This document shows, one piece after another, positions 18,788 through 26,835 of a stretch of DNA of 64,000 bases (the first letter of the stretch is position 1; each line of letters opens with the position of its first letter). This DNA comes from Bacillus fonticola. GTDB taxonomy: Bacteria; Bacillota; Bacilli; Bacillales; JC228. Where the stretch lies: positions 2,182,711 through 2,246,710 of the forward strand of contig NZ_CP052135.1 in NCBI RefSeq assembly GCF_012955605.1, given 5' to 3'. The translations under genes and the position numbers were made by a program. The notes beneath the pieces are model-generated. The model was not told the DNA's origin, searched no databases, and was given only the letters and a program-made list of their open reading frames with translations.

Positions 18788-19534
18788 TTATAAAAACCAA
18801 GTCATATACCAATCTATCAATTGTTCTCCGAAAAATATGGAGGTTAAAGTACCTAATGCAATAAAAGGAGCAAATGGAATAGGGGTTCTCTTTTGATTAC
18901 CCTTACGGTGAGCAAAAAACCAACCGAGCACTGCCCCATATGCCGTTGATAGGAAAAATGCTAAGACAAGCTCCGTTACACCAAGTGCTAATCCAAGCAG
19001 AGCGAATAGTTTAATATCTCCTCCGCCCATCCCTCCTTTAGAAAAAACACCTACAAGAAATGGAATTAAAAATCCTATGGTCGCACCTAGTCCAGCTTCT
19101 ACAATAGACAAATCCGGTCTTATCAACGTTAATAGCAAAAAAAAGGGAAGAAAAAACAGCAGGATAGCGTTTGGAATGAGTAAATAATGGAGATCACTCA
19201 CCGTCACAATGACAAGCAGTGAAATAAGGAGTAATACGATCCACCCTTGTACGCCAAGTCCAAATGTAACAAAAGAAAAGGCAAATAAAGCACCTGTTAC
19301 GAGCTCAACGAGTGGGTAAAAGAGGGAGATACGCACACAACAATGACGGCATCTCCCCTTTTGCCAAACGTAAGAAAGGACCGGGACAAGCTCCACACCA
19401 GACAGCGTCGTCTGACAGGTGGGACAATACGAGCGCGGTGATACGATGGATTGTTTTATAGGAACACGTGAACCTACGAGATGAAAAAACGATCCGAACA
19501 CGGTTCCGTACAAAAATAGGATGCTAGTCCACAT
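18788..19534 (-). CDS. comC: Prepilin peptidase PilD/ComC
   Basis: Aspartic membrane protease that removes the leader of prepilins and methylates the new N-terminus. The 248-residue protein has the N-terminal methylase-type domain with the two zinc CxxC motifs (CPTCQTTLSG, CRHCCVR) and the catalytic aspartates in VSDLHYLLIPN and GMGGGDIKLFALLGLALG. Seven or eight membrane helices. In B. subtilis comC stands alone at this locus and serves the Com pseudopilins; here it is embedded in a pilus operon. Confidence 0.95.
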   Translation of the reverse strand: MWTSILFLYGTVFGSFFHLVGSRVPIKQSIVSPRSYCPTCQTTLSGVELVPVLSYVWQKGRCRHCCVRISLFYPLVELVTGALFAFSFVTFGLGVQGWIVLLLISLLVIVTVSDLHYLLIPNAILLFFLPFFLLLTLIRPDLSIVEAGLGATIGFLIPFLVGVFSKGGMGGGDIKLFALLGLALGVTELVLAFFLSTAYGAVLGWFFAHRKGNQKRTPIPFAPFIALGTLTSIFFGEQLIDWYMTWFL

Positions 19535-19589
19535 AGGAAAGGGTTCCTTTCGATTTTATGAGAATTTACTTCCAATTATCATGGTTATT

Positions 19590-20000
19590 TTAGTCATCAG
19601 TATTACCTAAAAGGTCTTCTTCAGATGCAGAGCCACTATTTTTCCCATTGACTAACTCAACCGAATCATGATCCTCAAGAGTGTATTCATATTTATCATT
19701 ATTAACATTTATTACTACTTTATATCCTTTGTCATCGACACTATCCAAAAATTGACCTAAGTCTTCGTCTGTAAGTACTTCGCCATCCTCGATCCTCTCA
19801 GACGCTGTATACAACTTAGCTGCATTAATAATCTGGATACCTTCAGCCACAGTCGCATCCTCTTCCGCACTCGTAATAATCCCACCGATGCTCGGAACAG
19901 CAATCGCCGCCACAATACCTAAAATGACAATAACAGCCAGCAACTCTACTAAAGTTAGTCCACGCTCATTTTTTAGTGCGTGTTGTAGTCGGTTCCTCAT
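19590..20000 (-). CDS. pilA: Major type IV pilin (PilA-like)
   Basis: Structural subunit of the pilus. The 136-residue prepilin has a 14-residue leader ending NERG, cleaved before LTLVELLAVIVILGIVAAIAV; glutamate is at +5 as needed for assembly. The globular part is acidic (VDDKGYKVVINVNNDKYEYT, ending SEEDLLGNTDD) and has no cysteines, so no disulphide loop. AGGAGGAG precedes the ATG. It stands between pilC and pilD with 55- and 116-base gaps, consistent with higher, separate expression. Confidence 0.93.
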   Translation of the reverse strand: MRNRLQHALKNERGLTLVELLAVIVILGIVAAIAVPSIGGIITSAEEDATVAEGIQIINAAKLYTASERIEDGEVLTDEDLGQFLDSVDDKGYKVVINVNNDKYEYTLEDHDSVELVNGKNSGSASEEDLLGNTDD

Positions 20001-20048
20001 AATTTCACTCCTCCTTCTGTTCTATAGATCTATGAAACATGTACTTTT

Positions 20049-20077
20049 ATTATACACATATTCCCCTTAGCTGCCAC
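20049..20077 (-). promoter_or_regulatory. Candidate promoter of pilA
   Basis: TATAAT at 20049-20054 (minus strand) in the gap between pilC and pilA, 50 bases before the pilin start. The sequence 17 bases upstream, GTGGCA, is a poor -35 box, so this may need an activator. Confidence 0.4.
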
Positions 20078-20116
20078 GAAATACCTACAGTTTTGTCGAA
20101 TTGCTGTCGTTGTAGT

Positions 20117-21328
20117 TCAATAGGTATTCAATTGATTAAACAGTTCGAACATCGGAATAAGAATGGCTAAGACAATTGTCCCGACAAGAACAGCAAGTAG
20201 GACAATTAGCACCGGTTCAATGATCGCCTTAAAACGATCTGTCGCTACCTCTACTTCTTGTTCATAAAAATCGGCCACTTTTTGCAGCATCGTATCTAAT
20301 GCTCCTGTTTGCTCTCCTACTGCAACCATTTGTGCAACTAGGGGAGGAATGGACCAATGATTTTTCAGAGCGGTGGCCATAGGTTCTCCTACTTCGAGCA
20401 GCTCTCGACTCTCCCGCAGCACATTCCTCATGATTTCGTTACCTACTGTTTGCTCCGCCATTCTAAGTGCTTCTAAAATAGGAACTGCGCTTTTCAACAA
20501 GCTACTTAATGTACGCGTGAACCGAGCGATCGCTGCTTTTTGAAGAAGTTTTCCTATTAAAGGGACTTTTAGCATCGCATAATCTGACCGCCATTTCCCT
20601 TTTTGAGTTTTTCGTACTTTAGTGAAAGCGAGAATTAAAGCGAGAAGAAGGCCACTCCAAATGTACCAAAATGACTGCGTCCAATTACTCATCGCTAATA
20701 CAAACCGGGTAAGCACAGGCAGTTCTCCACCGAAATCGGCAAATAGACCTTCAAAAATAGGTACCACTGCGGCGAGTAGGAAAATGACAACAGCGATGGA
20801 AATAACCCCGACGAGTATCGGGTATGCCATTGCCGAAACCACTTTTTGTCTGAGGGCATGTTGCTTTTCATATTGCACTGCTAATCTTTCTAGTGTATCG
20901 TCCAAGTTTCCGCTTGTTTCCCCAGCCTGAATCATACTAATAAACAATACAGAAAACACCTTTGGATGCTTTTGGAACGCTTTTGATAAAGATTGTCCTT
21001 CACGAAGCTCCTTTTCTACTTCGTACAAGACTCCTTTAAATACTTTCCCCTCTACTTGGGCGGCAAGAATACTTACTGAATCAATGACAGATACTCCGGC
21101 AGACACTAGCGTTGCAAATTGCCTTAAAAACAGAACGAGTTCAACGAGTTTAACAGGAGGACCAAGATGAATGTCCTTTGTCCATACCGTTTCTTTTACT
21201 TCTAAGATGTCTATGACCCGGACTCCACCTGAACGAAGACGAGAGACAGCCTCTCGCTCGGAGTTGGCATTTACGGTTCCTCTTACTTTTCCGCTTGCCG
21301 TTCGCCCCGTATATTGAAAACGTGGCAT
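20117..21328 (-). CDS. pilC: Type IV pilus inner-membrane platform protein PilC
   Basis: Polytopic membrane protein on which the ATPases act to add or remove pilins. The 403-residue protein begins MPRFQYTGRTASGKVRGTVN and has two GspF domains (about 65-188 and 268-390) with membrane helices near 165-190, 215-235 and 370-395 (LIVLLAVLVGTIVLAILIP). GspF motifs include GETSGNLDDTLERLA and GEQTGALDTMLQKVA. One base separates it from pilT. Confidence 0.95.
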   Translation of the reverse strand: MPRFQYTGRTASGKVRGTVNANSEREAVSRLRSGGVRVIDILEVKETVWTKDIHLGPPVKLVELVLFLRQFATLVSAGVSVIDSVSILAAQVEGKVFKGVLYEVEKELREGQSLSKAFQKHPKVFSVLFISMIQAGETSGNLDDTLERLAVQYEKQHALRQKVVSAMAYPILVGVISIAVVIFLLAAVVPIFEGLFADFGGELPVLTRFVLAMSNWTQSFWYIWSGLLLALILAFTKVRKTQKGKWRSDYAMLKVPLIGKLLQKAAIARFTRTLSSLLKSAVPILEALRMAEQTVGNEIMRNVLRESRELLEVGEPMATALKNHWSIPPLVAQMVAVGEQTGALDTMLQKVADFYEQEVEVATDRFKAIIEPVLIVLLAVLVGTIVLAILIPMFELFNQLNTY

Positions 21329-21329
21329 C

Positions 21330-22370
21330 TTACGAATACCTCGTCTCTACTAGGAAAGGAGCTGCTATTTCGCTCGTTATGACCGATTCTCTCAGTAATG
21401 ACTGCACATGCATACTCATCGTTTGCATGCCTAATTGTTTAGACGTCATTAACACGTTTGGGATTTGGTGGATCTTATCGTTCCGAATTAAATTTGCAAT
21501 GCTGTTCGTGTGAGTTAAAATTTCTAGAGCCACTACCCGCCCACCTTCTCGCCGTGGCAAAAGTCTTTGTGCAATGATTGCCTGACAAACTGATGCTAGT
21601 TGCGAACGAATTTGCGGTTGTTGATTTCCCGGAAACGAGTCTAAAATTCGATGGATCGTGGACGGAGCATCGATCGTATGAAGGGTTGCCAACACAAGAT
21701 GTCCTGTTTCTGCAGCGGACAGAGCCGTTTGCATCGTTTCCATATCACGCATTTCTCCTACTAAAATGCAGTCAGGATCTTGACGTAAGGCAGCCCGTAA
21801 TCCACTAGAGAAGTTTTGCGTATCTTGTCCGATTTCTCGTTGCTCGATAATACAATTGCCATGCTGATGCAAATATTCAATCGGTTGCTCCAAGGTGACG
21901 ATGTGTTTGCTCATTGTCTCGTTTATATAGCGGATAATAGCTGCCAACGTCGTACTTTTCCCGCTTCCAGTTGGTCCTGTAACTAAAATTAACCCTTGAG
22001 AGAGAGTAGCAATTTGTTTGATGATGTGCGGTAATTGTAATTCTTCAACGGTCGGAATCGTAACAGGCAATACGCGTAAAGCTAGTGCGATGTGAGATCT
22101 TTGGAAGTAGACGTTCACTCGAAATCGCGACACCCCAGGCATACTGTACGAGTAATCTACTTCGCCTTTTTCTACTAGAATAGCCCACTCTTCCCTAGGT
22201 AATATTTCTTTGGCAATCGTCTCGGTATCTTCAGGAGAGAGAGCCTGATCTCCAACTTTACGCAAATCCCCGTCACACCTAAAAACAGGTGGTATTCCAA
22301 CAGTAAAGTGAATATCGGATGCCCCCATGTTATAGGCAGTTTGTAAACAGTGTTGCAGGTATTGTTCCAC
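21330..22370 (-). CDS. pilT: Pilus retraction ATPase PilT
   Basis: Hexameric ATPase that disassembles pili and powers retraction. The 346-residue protein has an N-terminal PAS-like domain (MGASDIHFTVGIPPVFRCDG), Walker A VTGPTGSGKSTT, Asp box, Walker B CILVGEMRD, the His box, and the PilT-specific C-terminal AIRNLIRE-type motif SIANLIRNDKIHQIPNVL. It starts with GTG (AGGAGG 7 bases upstream). The motif separates it from PilB and from ComGA, so retraction is expected. Confidence 0.94.
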   Translation of the reverse strand: MEQYLQHCLQTAYNMGASDIHFTVGIPPVFRCDGDLRKVGDQALSPEDTETIAKEILPREEWAILVEKGEVDYSYSMPGVSRFRVNVYFQRSHIALALRVLPVTIPTVEELQLPHIIKQIATLSQGLILVTGPTGSGKSTTLAAIIRYINETMSKHIVTLEQPIEYLHQHGNCIIEQREIGQDTQNFSSGLRAALRQDPDCILVGEMRDMETMQTALSAAETGHLVLATLHTIDAPSTIHRILDSFPGNQQPQIRSQLASVCQAIIAQRLLPRREGGRVVALEILTHTNSIANLIRNDKIHQIPNVLMTSKQLGMQTMSMHVQSLLRESVITSEIAAPFLVETRYS

Positions 22371-22381
22371 GGACGTCCCTC

Positions 22382-24055
22382 CTACTCTTCTACCATTGCT
22401 ACGCGAAGGATTTCCTCTGTCGTAGTTACTCCCTGTTTCACTTTTCGTAGGCCATCATCAAGTAAAAAGAGCGTTCCCTTTTTAATGGCGTACTCACGAA
22501 CAGTATTCATTGATTCTTTATGAAGGATGAGTTGTTTCATTTCATCATCTATTACGAGTACCTCTTGAACAGCAAGTCTTCCTTTATAGCCTGTCATGTT
22601 GCAAGAAGGACAGCCTTTACCGCGCATCACTTTATGAATCGTCATTCCTCTCTTGTGAAACAAATCTAGTTCAGAAGGCGAAACAGATTCGGGTTCTCCA
22701 CAATCTCGGCATACTTTACGTACTAATCTTTGGGAAACGATTCCACTCACAGCGGAAGCCACTAAGAAGGGCTCTACTCCCATGTTTACTAAACGAACGA
22801 TCGTACTAATGGCATCGTTCGTATGAAGCGTTGATAACACGAGGTGACCCGTAAGCGAAGCACGAATTGCCACTTCTACCGTTTCTTTATCACGAATTTC
22901 CCCTACCATGATAATGTTGGGATCCCCTCTAAGTACGGCGCGAAGTCCTTTGGCAAATGTCATACCCGTTGCTTGGTTCACTTGAATTTGATTAATGCCT
23001 TCTAGCTGGTATTCTACTGGATCTTCAATTGTCATGATATTTACAGTCGTATCATTCAAATCATGAAGGGCCGCATATAGCGTAGATGATTTCCCGCTCC
23101 CAGTTGGCCCTGTAATCAACACGATCCCTGAAGGTCGCTGAATGATAGAACGGAAATGGCGCAAATTTTCTGCCTCAAAGCCTAGTAACTCTAGATCGTT
23201 GCCCGCGTGCGTTAAGTCTAGAATCCGCAAAACAATTTTTTCTCCAAATACGGTTGGCAAAGTGGAGATACGCATATCTACAGGGCGAGAGTTGACGTTC
23301 TTTTTGATTCTTCCATCTTGTGGTGCCCGCGTTTCCGTAATATTTAAGTTTGCTAAAATTTTCATCCGAGCCGTTATGACATTTTGCATATGCTTTGGCA
23401 AAGAACGCTCTGTGCGAAGCTGGCCGTCTACGCGGTATCGAACGAGAATTGCTGATTCTTGTGGATCTATATGAATGTCACTCGCTCTTTCATTGATAGC
23501 CCCGAGTAAAAGTTGATTGACCAACCGTACGACTGGGGAATTTTCACTACGAATTGCGTCTTCTAGTGATTCTCTTCCTGTAAATGTGGACGCAGTTTCT
23601 TCACTTATTTCTTCTATCTCTTCACTAAGGTCATAATATTTAGTAATAGCTTGTGTTATATCTTGTCTAGAAGCAATAGCAGGTTCAATCTGAAATCCTG
23701 TCGATAGTCTCAAATCTTCAATGGCGATCATGTCCATTGGGTCTACCATAGCCACAAACAGTTTATTTCTTTCCTTTTTTAGTGGAATCAGCTCATTACG
23801 CTTGGCTACTTCTTTAGGAATGAGGGAAAATAGTGTCGTGTCGAAAGGATACTGATAGAGCCGATAGTGAGGAATTCCCAGCTGAAATTCTAGAACTTCG
23901 ATGAGTTGTCGCTCAGTTACAAGCTCCTTTTGTAAAAGGACGTCACCGATACGCTGATCCACTGTTTTATCAAGGAGTGCCGCTTCTAACTGTCTTTCTG
24001 TTATTAGACCAGCCTCTACCAGTAAGTCTCCTAGCCGTTTTCTCTGTACTTTCAT
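22382..24055 (-). CDS. pilB: Pilus assembly ATPase PilB
   Basis: Hexameric GspE-type ATPase that drives pilus extension. The 557-residue protein has the N-terminal GspE_N domain (residues 1-150, LGDLLVEAGLITERQLEAAL), Walker A ITGPTGSGKSSTLYA, Walker B NIIMVGEIRD, and the four-cysteine zinc motif CRDCGEP...CPSCNMTGYKG near the C-terminus. A GGGGGG tract precedes the ATG. First gene of pilB-pilT-pilC, 11 bases before pilT. Confidence 0.96.
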   Translation of the reverse strand: MKVQRKRLGDLLVEAGLITERQLEAALLDKTVDQRIGDVLLQKELVTERQLIEVLEFQLGIPHYRLYQYPFDTTLFSLIPKEVAKRNELIPLKKERNKLFVAMVDPMDMIAIEDLRLSTGFQIEPAIASRQDITQAITKYYDLSEEIEEISEETASTFTGRESLEDAIRSENSPVVRLVNQLLLGAINERASDIHIDPQESAILVRYRVDGQLRTERSLPKHMQNVITARMKILANLNITETRAPQDGRIKKNVNSRPVDMRISTLPTVFGEKIVLRILDLTHAGNDLELLGFEAENLRHFRSIIQRPSGIVLITGPTGSGKSSTLYAALHDLNDTTVNIMTIEDPVEYQLEGINQIQVNQATGMTFAKGLRAVLRGDPNIIMVGEIRDKETVEVAIRASLTGHLVLSTLHTNDAISTIVRLVNMGVEPFLVASAVSGIVSQRLVRKVCRDCGEPESVSPSELDLFHKRGMTIHKVMRGKGCPSCNMTGYKGRLAVQEVLVIDDEMKQLILHKESMNTVREYAIKKGTLFLLDDGLRKVKQGVTTTEEILRVAMVEE

Positions 24056-24455
24056 CCATATCCCCCCTATGTATCCATTTCAATATTTTATTGAAGATCT
24101 TTTTTAACACTATATTTTCCCATGAGCTTTCAGATCACTGTAATCTATTCGTTACTCTAATTTTTAGAAATCGTGCCGATATTCTATTTTTAGTTAAAAA
24201 AGCACTACTATATGGTACAATGAAGGAAGTATTTTCATAGGTATGTAGTCTTGTGATTATTGTACCGCAAAGTGTATTTTTAATAAAGATTTTGTGCGAT
24301 GAGCAGTACTTTTCAAGTATGGGCTTTCCAAGAAGTACACAAAATTATACTAATATTACGGATCTTGAATTAAATACATGTATATGTAGAGCCGTCTGAA
24401 CTATCCAACTAATCTGAATTAAACATTCTTTGCTCCCAAAGTGCAGGTGATTCGC
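24056..24455. other. Divergent A+T-rich control region between pilB and the minor pilins
   Basis: About 400 bases without coding signal. It must hold the promoters for pilB (left) and the minor-pilin trio (right). A TATATGGTACAAT stretch on the plus strand (24211-24223) is the best -10-like element; no convincing -35 box accompanies it. I see no operator that I can name. Confidence 0.45.
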
Positions 24456-24965
24456 GTGAAGTGTGTTGCAAATGAACGAGGACTTACTTTGCTTGAAGTG
24501 TTACTCTCTTTTTCTATTTTATCTGTGGTTTTCGTTACGTTTATGGCCTTTTTCACAAATGCCTTTCAATATAATTCGCTCTCATCAGATGAAATTCAGG
24601 GGACAAACCTTGTGCGGGCAACACTTGCTGAGTTGAAGGAAAATAGCGCAAAAAGGGTAGCAATGGAGGACTTTCTCGGAAATGTTAGAAACGGGGATCT
24701 TTCCATGTCCCATCCTGAGTACGCTGCATTAAGCTTAACCGGAACGGTCGGAGAAACGATGTTTAACGAGGAAGATTATTACACGTTGCAAATTCAACAC
24801 TTTCAATACAAAGTGTTTGTTCACGTAAAAAGGAAGCCAGATTTTTCAGGTACCTCTATTTCTCTGTATCGGTTGTACGTTCAAGTCTTCAACGATACAA
24901 AGCTTCTCTCAGATACATACGCATACTTTGAATATGATAGCGAGGAAGAAAACAATGCTCAATAA
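24456..24965 (+). CDS. Minor pilin, PilV/PulJ-like prepilin
   Basis: A 169-residue prepilin with a 9-residue leader MKCVANERG, cleaved before LTLLEVLLSFSILSVVFVTF; glutamate is at +5. The globular part is not recognisable. GTG at 24456 is preceded by CAGGTGA; an upstream GTG at 24441 is also open. It is the first of three genes read away from pilB and probably primes or decorates the pilus. Context and leader are firm; the exact subclass is not. Confidence 0.8.
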   Translation: MKCVANERGLTLLEVLLSFSILSVVFVTFMAFFTNAFQYNSLSSDEIQGTNLVRATLAELKENSAKRVAMEDFLGNVRNGDLSMSHPEYAALSLTGTVGETMFNEEDYYTLQIQHFQYKVFVHVKRKPDFSGTSISLYRLYVQVFNDTKLLSDTYAYFEYDSEEENNAQ

Positions 24966-25404
24966 CGTTCGCCATCAAGACGGGGTCACATTACTTGAGC
25001 TTCTGGTCTCCATTACGATCCTTTCATCTCTACTCGTGCTTACTGGAAGCATTTTATTAAGCGGGATGAAAGCTTCCAACCAAGCGCAACAAACAACCCT
25101 ATTGCAGCAAGAGGCCAACTATATTCTTTCGTTACTAACAACCCAACACGAAACACAAGAAGAATACATCATTTTATCGGAGGGAAACTGGGATGAAAGT
25201 TCCATTACCATCTCAAATCTTGAAGAATCATTTACGATATCCAATCCAAATTTCACCTATGCTTTAACTATTGATGACAAGCCAGTGAAATCGGAAATCT
25301 CCGTTTTTCCTGAGTCCCAATCTTTACCTATCAAGCTAGTTATCAGAAGTAGGCGCAATCCTGATTTAGAATTTAAAGTTCAAACTATCATTTCACGGTT
25401 GTAG
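24955..25404 (+). CDS. Minor pilin, PilW/PulJ-like prepilin
   Basis: A 149-residue prepilin beginning MLNNVRHQDG, cleaved before VTLLELLVSITILSSLLVLT; glutamate is at +5. ATG 24955 has AGGAAG upstream and overlaps the previous gene by 11 bases. The soluble part contains a predicted beta-rich segment (TISNLEESFTISNPNFTYAL) without a named family. Confidence 0.8.
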   Translation: MLNNVRHQDGVTLLELLVSITILSSLLVLTGSILLSGMKASNQAQQTTLLQQEANYILSLLTTQHETQEEYIILSEGNWDESSITISNLEESFTISNPNFTYALTIDDKPVKSEISVFPESQSLPIKLVIRSRRNPDLEFKVQTIISRL

Positions 25405-25415
25405 GAGGGTATACG

Positions 25416-26678
25416 ATGAGGAACGTTCACAATGAAGCAGGTGTAGCTCTGGTCACCGTCCTACTCATCGTCACCGTTCTCTCTGTACTTGGGTTATCCG
25501 TTGTTGGGATGGCTATAAACAATTCGAAGCAAACAAGTCAGATCGAAACCAACATACAAACACTTGACTTGGCGGAAATGGGATATACGTATTATGTAAC
25601 AAGTTTTTCTGACTTCTACGAGAGAAAAATACGGAGTGTCATGCAGGACTCTATAGCGCAAATAAAAGAAGATATCATCAAAAACTTAGAAAGTGATCCA
25701 TCTTTAAAGGAAGACGAAGACTTTATTGAGGGGTACAGAGGGAGACTTGCAATAGAATTACGAGCAGCCTTAGTTTCTAATGACTTTGCACCATTATCAG
25801 GAAGTGGCCTCGTTCATTTCAAGGAAATAGATGCGAATCGTTCTTTTAACATCTACGTAAACGAAATCGAAGCAAGTGCTGACAACCTACAACTCAACTT
25901 TATAAGTGAAGGCATTTTTAATGATTTTCCAACTAGAGAAATAAGCTCAACGATTACGATCCCGATCCCTTCTATTAACCTAGACGGTGTTGGTTCAGGG
26001 GCAGGTAATCTTGACAGCAATGACGGTACCATCCGTTATGAGGACAGAATTCCCACACCAGAAGGATTGCCGCAATGCGAATACAATAAGAAAACATTCG
26101 GGGCAAAATCCTGTTCCTATCGCGGAGCAGTATCCACAGGTTCTTCTGTAGATATCGAGAACGTCACTATTCTTATTGGGGGATCTGGAACCTTTAATAG
26201 CTCTATTAGCAAAGGAATCAATAATTCAACTCTTTACATCCGTGGTTCCTCCACATTTAATAATCCTATTAATGGTATCCAAAACTCTCAACTATACGTT
26301 GGTGGCGCCGCCCGGTTCGACAACATTAACCGCGGAATTGACGATTCACTTATCGTGGTTATGGGAAGTGCTACTTTCGATAGAAAAATAGATGCAATGA
26401 GCACCTCTACCATCTACGTCAAAGGATCAGCAACCTTTTACGGAAAAATAAATCTTGAGAACAATGCAAAAATCTGTGTAGGTGGAAATGTAGGTGGAAT
26501 ACAAAAATCCTCTGGAGTCAATATCTTCTCACCAACAATCGATCGTAACGCGTATAATGCCAACTGCTCAGGTGAAACAGGTGATGGCACAAGCCCTGGT
26601 AGTAAACCAAGTAGTGAAGACATCGAAATAATTTGGGAACCCATTAACCCCGCTGCAGCAAGATATGTTTACGAATAG
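25416..26678 (+). CDS. PilX/GspK-like minor pilin with C-terminal beta-repeat domain
   Basis: A 420-residue protein with a prepilin-type N-terminus MRNVHNEAG before VALVTVLLIVTVLSVLGLSV. Threonine replaces glutamate at +5, the mark of GspK/PilX tip pilins. Residues 35-230 form an alpha/beta region with two cysteines nearby (QCEYNKK, KSCSYRG). Residues 246-360 consist of five to six repeats of about 20 residues with the core pattern S-x-[IL]-Y-V-x-G-S-A-T-F-x3-I (ILIGGSGTFNSSI, LYIRGSSTFNNPI, LYVGGAARFDNIN, IVVMGSATFDRKI, IYVKGSATFYGKI), which reads like a parallel beta-helix. A Gly/Ser-rich tail follows. AGGAGGG precedes the ATG. It could be a tip adhesin or priming subunit; function is inferred only. 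Confidence 0.8.
   Translation: MRNVHNEAGVALVTVLLIVTVLSVLGLSVVGMAINNSKQTSQIETNIQTLDLAEMGYTYYVTSFSDFYERKIRSVMQDSIAQIKEDIIKNLESDPSLKEDEDFIEGYRGRLAIELRAALVSNDFAPLSGSGLVHFKEIDANRSFNIYVNEIEASADNLQLNFISEGIFNDFPTREISSTITIPIPSINLDGVGSGAGNLDSNDGTIRYEDRIPTPEGLPQCEYNKKTFGAKSCSYRGAVSTGSSVDIENVTILIGGSGTFNSSISKGINNSTLYIRGSSTFNNPINGIQNSQLYVGGAARFDNINRGIDDSLIVVMGSATFDRKIDAMSTSTIYVKGSATFYGKINLENNAKICVGGNVGGIQKSSGVNIFSPTIDRNAYNANCSGETGDGTSPGSKPSSEDIEIIWEPINPAAARYVYE
26151..26500 (+). repeat. 60-bp-period repeats encoding the beta-repeat domain
   Basis: Five to six diverged units of about 60 bases in frame, each coding for one predicted beta-helix turn. Divergence at DNA level with conserved protein core (GSATF, LYV) points to old duplication under selection. 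Confidence 0.75.
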
Positions 26679-26715
26679 GCTAGCTAATCCCTGTAAAAGT
26701 TTCTTCTGAAAAACC

Positions 26716-26749
26716 AAAACAAGTGTGCTAAAGATAGCACACTTGTTTT
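26716..26749. terminator. Terminator after the minor-pilin operon
   Basis: Perfect 14-bp stem AAAACAAGTGTGCT / AGCACACTTGTTTT with a 6-base loop; can act in both directions between convergent genes. Confidence 0.9.
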
Positions 26750-26835
26750 GTGTTACTTTGTTCACCTTAGTCCACTACTGACAGAGTTTGAATTCTTAGT
26801 AGGCAATTAACCTCCAAGGAGAACTTTTTCTATAA

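Noticed and set aside
24928-24954. Upstream start for the second minor pilin
   Set aside because: It adds nine residues to the prepilin leader inside the preceding gene; ATG 24955 has a binding site and gives a normal leader.
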